From JAZKHE01 sp040385525 (lineage in GTDB: Bacteria; Bacteroidota; Bacteroidia; UBA4408): a stretch of DNA of 64,000 nt. Positions 32,661 to 40,829 of this stretch are shown here, piece after piece (the first letter of the stretch is position 1; every line of letters starts with the position of its first letter). The notes under the pieces were generated by a model. It made no database searches, was not told where the DNA came from, and worked only from the letters and a program-made list of their open reading frames with translations. A program made the position numbers and the translations under genes. The DNA is taken from positions 62,001 to 126,000 of the forward strand of contig JAZKHE010000004.1 of NCBI GenBank assembly GCA_040385525.1, in the 5' to 3' direction.

Positions 32661-33827
32661 TTAGCTAGCTTTTTTTACCTGACTCCTATTATTCAACTTA
32701 TCCATTTCATTAAACAAAACAGAGTCAATTATTTTAGCATAAATTTGGGTTACTTTCAAATCTTTATGACCTAGTATTTTACTTACAATGTGAATTGGAA
32801 TACCTTTAGCAATTGCAATCACTGCAAAAGTATGACGACTACAGTGAAATGTAATTTGCTTTTTAACGCCAGCTTTTTCAATAATTTTTTCAAGCTGCCT
32901 ATTTACAACTTGATTAGTTGCCACCTTAAACACTTTACTATCACTTTTATTAGATAAATCTATTAATTCTTTAGCAGAATCAATTAAAGGAATTCTTACT
33001 TGCTCTTTTGTTTTGTGCATTATTATTACAATTAAGTTATCTTTTATATCACTATAGCGCAAATTCTTTATATCTGTGTAGCGCAATCCAGTGTAACAAC
33101 AAAATAAAAAATACTTTAAAACATATTTTTGAGCTTGAGAAATATCAGAATGCAACAAATTTTCCAAATCAATTAACTCTTTTTCGTTGCAATAATCTCT
33201 GTAAGTTGATTCTGTTTTTAACTTGTAGTTTTCAAAAACTTCATTTTGAGTTAAACCTTGTGCTTTAGCTCTATTCACAAAATTCCTAATAAAGCGCATA
33301 GATTTATGTATGGTGTTTGTTTTATTACCTAATTTATCCCGCATATGTGCAGCATACGCATTTAAAAAAGGAATCGTAATGTCATTAAACGATAAATTAG
33401 GGCTAAACTTTTTTAATTTGCTAGAATCACATTTTATTGTGTGAGATGAACTTACTGAATTATGCTTAGTTGTTTTATTTGCTTCAAGTTCATTATCAAC
33501 AAAATCAAAGAAATTAATTACTTTTTTTTGTTTAAACTCATTTTCAAAATCATAAAACGTTAATGATTTACGACTTACTGCATAAGAAAAAAGTATTTCC
33601 TCAGCTTTGTTAGTTGCAGACTTTATGAGTAGATTTTTCTCATCAGTTGTTTCACAATTTTTGGACTTAATGTGAAACATTTTTTCATCCCAATCTTTTT
33701 CCTGACAAGAAACATTTAATGAATAAAGTTTTATTTGTCTGTTGATTGTTAATCTCAGGTAAATTGGATGTTCACCATTTTTCTTTTTAAAATCCTTTCT
33801 AAGGACTGGTTTTACTGTTGTTGCCAT
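32661..33827 (-). CDS. Tyrosine recombinase / integrase
   Basis: The 388-residue protein (from the ATG at 33827) has an N-terminal arm-type domain, a SAM-like core-binding domain and a complete catalytic domain: Arg in TGLRYTDI, Lys in MHKTKEQVR, HxxR in HCSRHTF, His in LGHKDLKVTQ and the nucleophile Tyr in IYAKI. It matches the Bacteroidota integrases of small genomic islands. A frame seven codons longer exists, but its extra codons lie in a palindrome (33829-33847), so I prefer the later ATG. Confidence 0.9.
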   Translation of the reverse strand: MATTVKPVLRKDFKKKNGEHPIYLRLTINRQIKLYSLNVSCQEKDWDEKMFHIKSKNCETTDEKNLLIKSATNKAEEILFSYAVSRKSLTFYDFENEFKQKKVINFFDFVDNELEANKTTKHNSVSSSHTIKCDSSKLKKFSPNLSFNDITIPFLNAYAAHMRDKLGNKTNTIHKSMRFIRNFVNRAKAQGLTQNEVFENYKLKTESTYRDYCNEKELIDLENLLHSDISQAQKYVLKYFLFCCYTGLRYTDIKNLRYSDIKDNLIVIIMHKTKEQVRIPLIDSAKELIDLSNKSDSKVFKVATNQVVNRQLEKIIEKAGVKKQITFHCSRHTFAVIAIAKGIPIHIVSKILGHKDLKVTQIYAKIIDSVLFNEMDKLNNRSQVKKAS

Positions 33828-33828
33828 T

Positions 33829-33847
33829 TGTTTTACATTGTAAAACA
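33829..33847. promoter_or_regulatory. Palindrome before the integrase start
   Basis: TGTTTTAC-ATT-GTAAAACA, perfect 8-bp arms, lies immediately upstream of the preferred integrase ATG. It may be a repressor site or an integrase arm-type site. Confidence 0.5.
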
Positions 33848-33931
33848 ATTGTTAAACATTTTAACCAAAATTGCTAAAATTAGAGATTCTCTATTTTTAG
33901 AAAACGCCGCCAAACGCCTATAAAACAAAGA

Positions 33932-33963
33932 AACCTAAAATTACATTTCTGTAATTTTAGGTT
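33932..33963 (-). terminator. Hairpin after the tRNA-Asp/tRNA-Glu transcript
   Basis: On the minus strand a perfect 13-bp stem, AACCTAAAATTAC with GTAATTTTAGGTT around a 6-base loop, is followed by TCTTTGTTTT. It starts 6 bases beyond the tRNA-Asp 3' end. Confidence 0.65.
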
Positions 33964-33968
33964 CTGAG

Positions 33969-34042
33969 CGGTCCGGACGGGACTCGAACCCGCGACCTCC
34001 GCCGTGACAGGGCGGCATTCTAACCAACTGAACTACCGGACC
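33969..34042 (-). tRNA. tRNA-Asp (GUC)
   Basis: A complete cloverleaf on the minus strand: acceptor GGTCCGG/CCGGACC, D-arm with AGTTGGTTA, anticodon loop CTGTCAC (GTC) on stem CCGCC/GGCGG, T-arm GCGGG-TTCGAGT-CCCGT, discriminator G. CCA is not encoded. It lies next to an integrase, so its 3' end is a candidate insertion site. Confidence 0.95.
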
Positions 34043-34062
34043 AATGTCTTAGTTTAACTCCG

Positions 34063-34134
34063 TAGCCCGTAGGGGAATCGAACCCCTGTTTCCAGGATGA
34101 AAACCTGGCGTCCTAACCCCTAGACGAACGGGCC
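34063..34134 (-). tRNA. tRNA-Glu (UUC)
   Basis: A complete cloverleaf on the minus strand: acceptor GGCCCGT/ACGGGCT, anticodon loop TTTTCAT (TTC) on stem CCAGG/CCTGG, T-arm with GGTTCGATTCC, discriminator A. CCA is not encoded. It lies 20 bases upstream of tRNA-Asp on the same strand, so the two are probably one transcript. Confidence 0.95.
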
Positions 34135-34260
34135 AAAATGTTTTCCCTAATTGTTGGGACTGCAAAAGTAATACTCTTTTTATTCTCTGCAAATTTTTTA
34201 TCGCTTATTTTTAAAAAAATCTACGTTTTTTCTTCCAAGTTTTTAAATTCTCCCTTTTTA

Positions 34261-35742
34261 TTAAGAATTTATGCGATTGATACCTGCTTTTGCTTTTTGC
34301 GATAAGCTATTTTTATACGCATGATTTTTTAATGATTGACACTTTTTGTAATAATAAAGTGCTTTTGCTTCATTCCCTTCTTTTTCATAGATATTACCTA
34401 AATGCAAAGCAGCACTAGCTGCAAAATAAAGTGGCTCCTTCTCTCCTTTTTGTAAAGTCAACTCGTAAAATTGTTTTGCTTTTTCTGTTTTAAGTTGCTT
34501 ATCAAATATTCTTGCTATTCTATACACGTATTCTAAATAGAAATTTTTATTTATTAGCTCTGTTTTGCTTGTTTGCTGAAGTTTTCCTAATGCTTTTTCG
34601 TAATAACCTCCATCAAACAATAATCTAGCTTTTAGTAAAGATAAACTAGGTAGCGCGTTTTGTTTTGTTTCGTTTACAGCTTGTTTATCCTCGTCGGCAA
34701 TTAAATTTCCATTCTTTAAAAGATTTTGAAGCGCATTATTAGCTTGCGTTTTATTATTAAAAAGTAAATAATACCACCACAATCTTAAATAAGCTGCTTT
34801 TATGTAATTTTTACCTTTAAAATTATTAACATAACGCAATAGGTATTTATCTGCATCAGCATCTAAACGCTTTAGTTTACAATCGCCCAACAAATAATCT
34901 AAATAATAAAAATGTTTGTGCTTACTATTAAAATTTGTGCTTTGCAGAATTTTAATTGCAGCATCATTATTACCACTTTTTATATGCAAACTTGCTATAC
35001 AAAAAACAATTAACGGTGTTTTAGGCAAACTATTTAATTCGTTTTGAAGCGATGAAAAATCAACTTTGCTGTTTTGTAAATTGCCTTCTACAAAAGTGCG
35101 GTATAAAATAATTTCGTGTGCATAGGCTTTGTTATTTGAATCTAACTCGCAAGCCATATATGTAGCTTTTAATTCGTTTAAACCTTGCTTAATTGTTCCT
35201 TTAAAACCGAGTGTTGATGATAGCCATTGGTAATCTTCGGGAATTGTGCCAATTAATGCATGCAACAATCCCATCGATTTTTTATTGAGATAAAATTCTG
35301 GATATAGTTTTTCGTTTTCGCTTAATAAATTGTATGCCTTATTAATTTCTAATGCAGCACTTACATAATCTTCGTGTTTTACTCTTGCAAAAGCCCATTG
35401 AAGATTAATCTCTGCTTGTAAAAATCGATAATAAGGACTGTTTTTCGGGCAATTTTCAGTTATAAAAGTTAAGTTTTTCTTTTTGTTATTTTTTAAACTT
35501 TTATAATCTAATTCGCTCTCATCTAAAATTAAATTTATACAATCAATATAATTGCTTAAATAAGCAGTGTAGGCATTTTTGGAATTTATTTTTTGTTCCT
35601 CTTCAATTATTTTTTTTGCTTCAATAAATCTAAACTCAAAACAAAATAACAATGCTTTTTGGCAGTTTTTATTTCTATCTAAAACAGCTTGAGCTTTAAA
35701 AAAACTTAAGAAACAAAAAATGAAAATTAATTTATATTTCAT
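34261..35742 (-). CDS. Secreted or periplasmic TPR-repeat protein
   Basis: The 493-residue protein starts with a signal peptide (KYKLIFIFCFLSFFKAQA). The rest is helical with tetratricopeptide-like units; the clearest is at the C-terminus (EPLYFAASAALHLGNIYEKE, then EAKALYYYKKCQSL). No catalytic domain is visible. It is probably a periplasmic scaffold for protein-protein contacts. The start is 4 bases past a terminator, so its promoter overlaps that hairpin or it is served by read-through from upstream. Confidence 0.8.
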   Translation of the reverse strand: MKYKLIFIFCFLSFFKAQAVLDRNKNCQKALLFCFEFRFIEAKKIIEEEQKINSKNAYTAYLSNYIDCINLILDESELDYKSLKNNKKKNLTFITENCPKNSPYYRFLQAEINLQWAFARVKHEDYVSAALEINKAYNLLSENEKLYPEFYLNKKSMGLLHALIGTIPEDYQWLSSTLGFKGTIKQGLNELKATYMACELDSNNKAYAHEIILYRTFVEGNLQNSKVDFSSLQNELNSLPKTPLIVFCIASLHIKSGNNDAAIKILQSTNFNSKHKHFYYLDYLLGDCKLKRLDADADKYLLRYVNNFKGKNYIKAAYLRLWWYYLLFNNKTQANNALQNLLKNGNLIADEDKQAVNETKQNALPSLSLLKARLLFDGGYYEKALGKLQQTSKTELINKNFYLEYVYRIARIFDKQLKTEKAKQFYELTLQKGEKEPLYFAASAALHLGNIYEKEGNEAKALYYYKKCQSLKNHAYKNSLSQKAKAGINRINS

Positions 35743-35745
35743 AAA

Positions 35746-35774
35746 AAAAGGGATTTCAAAACGAAATCCCTTTT
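35746..35774 (-). terminator. Terminator after the zinc-ribbon gene
   Basis: AAAAGGGATTTC pairs perfectly with GAAATCCCTTTT around a 5-base loop, with a T-run on the minus-strand exit. It lies between the zinc-ribbon gene and the TPR gene. Confidence 0.75.
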
Positions 35775-35794
35775 ACAAATGTATTAAATAAAAA

Positions 35795-36544
35795 TTAAGC
35801 CAAAATACCTTCTAATATTTCGCCATCAACTAGCACTCTACCGCAGTGTTCGCAAACAATAATTTTTTTGTGTGTTTTAATGTCTAATTGAGTTTGTGGT
35901 GGTATTTTGTTAAAGCAACCTCCGCAAGCATCACGATTTAAAGTAACAACTGCTAAACCATTTTTAGTGTTAGAACGGATACGTTTGTATGCACTTAATA
36001 AACGTGGCTCAATATTTTTTTCCGATTTTGCTGATTTTCCAATTAAATCTGATTCTTCTTTTTCTGTTTCAGCAACAATGTCTTTTAGCTCATTGCGTTT
36101 ATGATCTAAATCGCTTTTTCTTTCGTTGTAACGAGTTGTAGCTGTTTCAAAAATTTCTTTTTTAGAATCAATAGCAATTTTGTACTCTTTAATTCTTTTT
36201 TCAGATAACTGAATATCTAAATTTTGAAACTCAATTTCTTTCGATAAAGAGTCGAACTCACGGTTGTTTCTAACTTTATCTTGTTGTGCTTCGTATTTTT
36301 TTATTAAAGCTTGTGCATCTTTAATAGCATTCTTTTTTTCGTTAATTTGATTTTCAAGATTAGATAACTCTTCTGATAAATTAGTAATACGTGTATCTAA
36401 ACCAGCTACTTCATCCTCTAAATCGCTAACTTCTAAAGGTAATTCACCTCTAACAATTTTAATTTTATCAATTGACGAATCAATTTTTTGAAGTTGATAA
36501 AGGGCTCTTAATTTATCTTCAATTGCGATATCTTTTTCTGCCAT
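35795..36544 (-). CDS. C4-type zinc-ribbon coiled-coil protein
   Basis: The 249-residue protein is a long coiled coil (residues about 12-180) ending in a four-Cys zinc ribbon (CGGCFNKIPPQ ... CEHCGRVLVDGEI). This is the conserved family often annotated as CT398-like/DUF164, found beside nif3-type genes in many Bacteroidota, exactly as here. It binds nucleic acid or secretion partners in characterised relatives. It lies 13 bases after the Nif3-like gene and is co-transcribed with it. Confidence 0.9.
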   Translation of the reverse strand: MAEKDIAIEDKLRALYQLQKIDSSIDKIKIVRGELPLEVSDLEDEVAGLDTRITNLSEELSNLENQINEKKNAIKDAQALIKKYEAQQDKVRNNREFDSLSKEIEFQNLDIQLSEKRIKEYKIAIDSKKEIFETATTRYNERKSDLDHKRNELKDIVAETEKEESDLIGKSAKSEKNIEPRLLSAYKRIRSNTKNGLAVVTLNRDACGGCFNKIPPQTQLDIKTHKKIIVCEHCGRVLVDGEILEGILA

Positions 36545-36557
36545 TTTTTATTGTTTT

Positions 36558-37655
36558 TTATAAATAATTAATAGGATTCGTGTTTATTTCCGTTAAACGG
36601 ACAGCAAATGTAGTAAAATTTTTATTAATTATTTCACTAAAAAGTTGTTTTGTGTATTGTTCGCCTTCATAATGACCTATATCTGCAATAACAATGCGGT
36701 TTTCGGCATCAAAAAATTGATGGTACTTAAAATCAGACGATAAAAAAATATCTGCTCCAGCATTAATAGCATCGTTTAACAAAAAGCTACCAGAACCGCC
36801 GCACACAGCTACTTTTTTAACTTTTTTGTTTAATAACTTGGTGTATCTAAGGCTTTTAGCATCAAACACTTGTTTTATTGTGTTTAAAAAATCTAATTCG
36901 TTTTCTTCAACTTCTAACTCTCCTATTCTACCAGAACCCAAATCTGTCCAAACGTTATCAATTGCAACAGTTTCGTAAGCAACTTCCTCGTAAGGGTGGT
37001 TTTGCTTTAACTTACTAATAATTTGATTTCTTAAATGATTCGGAAAAACAACTTCAATTTTGGTTTCTGCCTCGCTGTGCAACTTGTTTAACTCGCCAAC
37101 AAAAGGATTTGCGCCATTATTAGCCATAAAAGTTCCTGTTCCATTACTATTAAAACTACAATTGCTATAATTACCAATATTGCCCGCTCCTGCTTCAAAT
37201 AAAGCATTACGAACTTTATCGGCATCAGCCAAAGGTGCATAAGTAACTAATTTGCTAAGTGTATTTGTTTTGGGTACTAGTACTTTTTGATTTTTTAATT
37301 GAAGCAAGTCGCATATTTTTGCGTTTACACCATTATTTACATTATCAAAATTGGTATGTGCAGCGTAAATAGCTATATCGTTTTTTATAGCTTTTATAAC
37401 GCAACGCTGAATTAAATTAGCGCCAGTAATTTTTTTCAAACCACTAAAAATCAATGGGTGGTGGGCAACTATTAAGTTACAATTGTTTTTTATGGCTTCG
37501 TCAATGGTTTCTTCAATAACATCTAAAGTGAGTAAAACACCATTAACCACAGCGTTTTTATCGCCAACTAATAACCCACAATTATCATACGATTCTTGAA
37601 AAACAGGTGGTGCAAATTTTTCTAATACATTTATTACTTCGCTAATTTTTGTCAT
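36558..37655 (-). CDS. Nif3-like dinuclear metal-centre protein
   Basis: The protein has about 365 residues from the ATG at 37655; a longer frame would need a TTG two codons upstream. Metal-ligand motifs of the Nif3/YbgI family are visible: IVAHHPLIFSGLKKI, AAHTNFDN near the N-terminus, and DIGHYEGEQ near the C-terminus. A central insert (about 125-230) is the PII-like domain of the long subfamily. It may act as a metal-dependent hydrolase, possibly for GTP cyclohydrolase-type substrates. It forms an operon with the zinc-ribbon gene. Confidence 0.9.
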   Translation of the reverse strand: MTKISEVINVLEKFAPPVFQESYDNCGLLVGDKNAVVNGVLLTLDVIEETIDEAIKNNCNLIVAHHPLIFSGLKKITGANLIQRCVIKAIKNDIAIYAAHTNFDNVNNGVNAKICDLLQLKNQKVLVPKTNTLSKLVTYAPLADADKVRNALFEAGAGNIGNYSNCSFNSNGTGTFMANNGANPFVGELNKLHSEAETKIEVVFPNHLRNQIISKLKQNHPYEEVAYETVAIDNVWTDLGSGRIGELEVEENELDFLNTIKQVFDAKSLRYTKLLNKKVKKVAVCGGSGSFLLNDAINAGADIFLSSDFKYHQFFDAENRIVIADIGHYEGEQYTKQLFSEIINKNFTTFAVRLTEINTNPINYL

Positions 37656-37786
37656 GCTCAATATTTTTTACAAATATCTTAAAATAGCGTCTTGAATAAA
37701 AATTATAATTTTTTTTGCTTATTTTACTTTGAAAAACTTATCTTTATAACGAAAGTTGACTGATTAGGAACTATTTTGCTATTTAC

Positions 37787-38857
37787 ATGAAGATTTTGCG
37801 TATTCTTTTACTTCCTTTTGCAGCGCTCTACGGCTTAATAGTTTCGCTTCGCAACAAGTTTTTCGATTGGGGAATATTTCACCCCGAAGAATTTACTACT
37901 CCAATAATTTCTGTAGGGAATTTAGTAGTTGGAGGCACAGGAAAAACGCCACACATTGAATATTTAATTCGTTTACTTAAAGAAAGTAAAATAGCTACTC
38001 TTAGTAGAGGTTATGGTCGCAAAACAAATCATTTTATTGAAGTTTTAGAAACATCTCCTGCGGCTGAAGTTGGTGATGAACCACGCCAATTCAAACAAAA
38101 ATTTCCAGAAGTTTTAGTGTGCTGCGATACCCGAAGAGTTAGAGGAATAAAAAAAATCAATGAATTAGATTCGGGAATTGATGCAATTCTTTTAGATGAT
38201 GCATTTCAGCACAGATGGGTAAAACCAGGAATTAACATTTTACTTACGGATTATTCGCAACTATTTATTGACGATTACATGTTGCCAACAGGCAATTTAA
38301 GAGAACCACGTTCTGGTGCTTTGCGTGCCGATGTTATTGTTATAAGTAAATCTCCAGCAGTGTTTTCGCCCATAGATAGACGTTTAATATTACAACGTTT
38401 TAAATTATTACCACATCAAAAAGTGTTTTTTTCGTATTTAAAATATGGTGAGTTTATTCCTTATCCAAAAAACGAAAACAAAAATTTAGGATTTACTAAA
38501 GAGTATTATTTCGACAGAAGATATTCTGTTGTATTGTTTACAGGTATTGCAAACACATCGCATTTAGAAGAATATCTAAAAGGAAAAGTTAAAGAAATAA
38601 TTCCTGCTGCTTTTCCTGATCATCATCAGTTTACAATACAAGATTTAGAGCAAGTTAAAAAAACATTCGAAAACATTACGCGCGCCAATAAGCTTATTCT
38701 TACTACCGAAAAAGATATTATGCGAATTACTCAACCCGATTTGCTTGAATTTGTAAAAAAATTACCTTTATTTTACATTCCTGTGGAAGTTGCATTTCAC
38801 GAAAAAGACGAAAAAGAATTTAATAAAATAATAATAGATTATGTTACAAGAAATTAA
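37787..38857 (+). CDS. lpxK: Tetraacyldisaccharide 4'-kinase
   Basis: LpxK phosphorylates the 4' position of the lipid A disaccharide precursor at the inner membrane. The 356-residue protein has a hydrophobic N-terminus (LLPFAALYGLIVSL), the Walker A motif SVGNLVVGGTGKTP and the family motif LLDDAFQHRWVKPG. Length is normal. Its end overlaps the purine nucleoside phosphorylase start by 17 bases, which suggests translational coupling. Confidence 0.95.
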   Translation: MKILRILLLPFAALYGLIVSLRNKFFDWGIFHPEEFTTPIISVGNLVVGGTGKTPHIEYLIRLLKESKIATLSRGYGRKTNHFIEVLETSPAAEVGDEPRQFKQKFPEVLVCCDTRRVRGIKKINELDSGIDAILLDDAFQHRWVKPGINILLTDYSQLFIDDYMLPTGNLREPRSGALRADVIVISKSPAVFSPIDRRLILQRFKLLPHQKVFFSYLKYGEFIPYPKNENKNLGFTKEYYFDRRYSVVLFTGIANTSHLEEYLKGKVKEIIPAAFPDHHQFTIQDLEQVKKTFENITRANKLILTTEKDIMRITQPDLLEFVKKLPLFYIPVEVAFHEKDEKEFNKIIIDYVTRN

Positions 38858-39653
38858 AAGCACAGCTGAATTTATTTTAAATAAAACAAACTTTAAACCT
38901 CAAATTGGTATTGTGTTAGGTACTGGTTTAGGTGGTTTGGTAAACGAAATTGAAATTGAACACACACTTCCTTACGAAGAAATTCCAAACTTTCCTGTGT
39001 CAACAGTAGAAGGCCATTCGGGTAAATTAATTTTAGGGAAATTAGGTGGCAAAAATGTAGTGGCTATGCAAGGTCGTTTTCATTTTTATGAAGGTTACGA
39101 TATGAAAACCGTTACTTTTCCTATTCGTGTGATGAAGTTTTTAGGCATCGATACTTTGTTTTTATCCAACGCAAGTGGTGGTGTAAATCCTGATTACAAA
39201 GTAGGCGATTTAATGATTTTAAATGATCATATTAATTTGTTTCCTACCAACCCATTAATTGGTAAAAACGTAAATGAATTAGGTCCGCGTTTTCCGGATA
39301 TGAGCGAAGCATACGACAAAAAATTAATTGCAAAAGCATTAGAAGTTGGTGGTAAATTAAATATAAAAATGCATCAAGGTTCTTATGCTGGATTAACTGG
39401 TCCTTGTTTTGAAACCCCTGCTGAATATCGTTACATACGCCGTATTGGTGCTGATGCTGTTGGTATGAGCACTGTGCCCGAAGTTATTGTTGCGCGCCAC
39501 ATGGGTATTCCTTGTTTTGCCATATCTATTATTACCGATTTAGGTGTAGAAGGCATTGTGGAAACGGTGAGCCACGAAGAAGTACAAAAAGTAGCGAAAG
39601 CAGCAGAAAAACTAATGACACAAGTATTTAAAAATATGATTGCAGAAATTTAA
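38841..39653 (+). CDS. Purine-nucleoside phosphorylase
   Basis: The 270-residue trimeric-type phosphorylase splits purine nucleosides with phosphate. Motifs are present: GTGLGG (phosphate loop), VEGHSGKLILG, QGRFHFYEGY, GPCFETPAEYR, VGMSTVPEVIVARH and ISIITDLG. The last codons and the bases after the stop (39633-39661) recur almost unchanged at 40699-40727, beyond an inserted gene, which suggests an insertion at the 3' end of this gene without damage to it. Confidence 0.94.
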   Translation: MLQEIKSTAEFILNKTNFKPQIGIVLGTGLGGLVNEIEIEHTLPYEEIPNFPVSTVEGHSGKLILGKLGGKNVVAMQGRFHFYEGYDMKTVTFPIRVMKFLGIDTLFLSNASGGVNPDYKVGDLMILNDHINLFPTNPLIGKNVNELGPRFPDMSEAYDKKLIAKALEVGGKLNIKMHQGSYAGLTGPCFETPAEYRYIRRIGADAVGMSTVPEVIVARHMGIPCFAISIITDLGVEGIVETVSHEEVQKVAKAAEKLMTQVFKNMIAEI

Positions 39654-39661
39654 TTTTTGCA
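39633..39661 (+). repeat. 29-bp direct repeat, left copy (end of the PNP gene)
   Basis: The repeat contains the last codons of the phosphorylase, its TAA and eight bases beyond. It matches 40699-40727 at 28 of 29 positions; the only difference is T versus C near the end. The distance between copies is 1066 bases. Confidence 0.85.
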
Positions 39662-39676
39662 CAAATAAAAAACAAA

Positions 39677-39710
39677 AAATGCGCATCAATATTTTGACGC
39701 GCATTTTTTT
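39677..39710 (+). terminator. Terminator after the PNP gene
   Basis: The stem is built from TGCG and TCAA pairing with TTGA and GCGCA (about 39680-39703), flanked by A-run and T-run (ATTTTTTTT). It lies 24 bases past the stop and inside the inserted segment. Confidence 0.75.
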
Positions 39711-39779
39711 TGAATCAGCATTTGATTAAGCGAATAAAAAAGTTTTGTTATCTTCTCAGTTTAGTAGAGGTTATACGCA

Positions 39780-39807
39780 CCAAAAATCCGAGTAAATACA
39801 AGTTATA
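39780..39807 (+). repeat. 28-bp flank shared with the HEPN gene upstream region
   Basis: The stretch beginning CCAAAAATCCGAG and ending AAGTTATA matches 60931-60958 at 22 of 28 positions. Each copy precedes a lone accessory gene. It may be part of a cassette or insertion boundary. Confidence 0.5.
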
Positions 39808-39928
39808 AGTAATAGGGCGACAATTCCGTTAGACAAAAAAATCTTCGACAATATTTCAGCAAACATTTCGTTTGATAGTAACGACGTTTTTTAAAAATAA
39901 TTAAGTTGACATTTTTGCATTTAAAATA

Positions 39929-40597
39929 ATGATATTGGTAAGGACATCTTTAATAATTATAGTAAGCCTTGGGCTTTTTCATAAATCATATTCCAAAACA
40001 AAGAAGGACAAAAAGACAATATGGATTACAGCAAAATTATATCCTTCCATGACAAGAGATATATTTGGTAGCTTTTCGCATGAAGTTGATTATTTGCATA
40101 CCCATAGATACATAATCAATGGTGGTATAGAAACCATTTTTGAATTAGATAAAAAATGGTGCTTAGAAACGGGCTTACTTATAATGGACTGGGGATATAA
40201 GGAAAAAGAATCAAGTACTTTTTTTGCAAATTATACAACCAAATATATCACTGAAAGAAATATTTATCTTACTTTACCAATATCTATATTATATAAATAC
40301 AAAATGTTTTATTTTTGCTTTGGGCCTAACGCTTCCTATTTCATTGAAAGACAAAAAACAGTTAATGGCCATGAGACGACAGATAAACTACCTCTTTTTG
40401 CCGGATATAGTAAGCATAAACATCTTGACTTTTGGCTTTTTGGCTTACAGACCAAACTCGGATTTTCAACTAAAATAAATAGCCGATTAACATTCAAATC
40501 GGAACTTCATGCAAATATTGCTGAACCGTATCTTTTACGTGGCAATGGTTTTTATAGTGTTGGTTTGGGCTTTGGACTCACCTATAAAATTAAATAA
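39929..40597 (+). CDS. Outer-membrane beta-barrel protein on an inserted segment
   Basis: The 222-residue protein has a signal-like N-terminus (TSLIIIVSLGLFHKSYS). Its alternating hydrophobic strands with many aromatics (YIINGGIETIFELDKKW, IYLTLPISILYKYKMFYF, GFYSVGLGFGLTYKIK) suit an eight-stranded outer-membrane barrel of the PorT/OmpW-like kind. It lies wholly between the two 29-bp repeats, with no mobility gene. The function is unknown. Confidence 0.7.
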   Translation: MILVRTSLIIIVSLGLFHKSYSKTKKDKKTIWITAKLYPSMTRDIFGSFSHEVDYLHTHRYIINGGIETIFELDKKWCLETGLLIMDWGYKEKESSTFFANYTTKYITERNIYLTLPISILYKYKMFYFCFGPNASYFIERQKTVNGHETTDKLPLFAGYSKHKHLDFWLFGLQTKLGFSTKINSRLTFKSELHANIAEPYLLRGNGFYSVGLGFGLTYKIK

Positions 40598-40698
40598 ACA
40601 TCAAAAAAGTTTCACTAATCTTCGACAAGTACGACGGACAACCAAGAAATATTTGTGTGCGTTCTACTTTAACCTCACCCGAAATTCGACAATTTTAT

Positions 40699-40727
40699 AA
40701 TATGATTGCAGAAATTTAATTTTCGCA
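40699..40727 (+). repeat. 29-bp direct repeat, right copy (vestige of the PNP 3' end)
   Basis: This is the right partner of 39633-39661. It contains the codons for MIAEI and a stop but no gene before it. A second hairpin terminator follows at 40739, which was probably the original PNP terminator. Confidence 0.85.
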
Positions 40728-40738
40728 AAACAATCAAT

Positions 40739-40766
40739 AAAAGCGGTTTAAGCAAGCCGCTTTTTT
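40739..40766 (+). terminator. Terminator, probably the original one of the PNP gene
   Basis: AAAAGCGG pairs with CCGCTTTT around a 10-base loop, followed by TTTTTTG. It is placed 12 bases after the right 29-bp repeat. Confidence 0.75.
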
Positions 40767-40829
40767 GTTTTTATAGCTGTACGTAAATATTTATTACTTT
40801 TGCACTAAATCCTTTGTAAAACACAATCA

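Larger units (their letters stand above)
31678..33919. mobile_element. Small integrase module beside tRNA-Asp
   Basis: A tyrosine recombinase, a divergent XRE regulator and an excisionase-like HTH protein form a compact unit. It is bounded by a 13-bp inverted repeat: AGGCGTTTGGCGG at 31678-31690 and its complement CCGCCAAACGCCT at 33907-33919. The integrase end lies about 50 bases from the 3' end of tRNA-Asp. It may be the control end of a larger element that includes the polyamine operon, or a self-contained remnant. I found no direct repeat of the tRNA 3' end, so the true att sites are not established. Confidence 0.55.

Noticed and set aside
31678..33919. The 13-bp inverted repeat as transposon terminal repeats
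   Set aside because: The enclosed recombinase is a tyrosine integrase, which does not use such ends, and no target-site duplication is visible.
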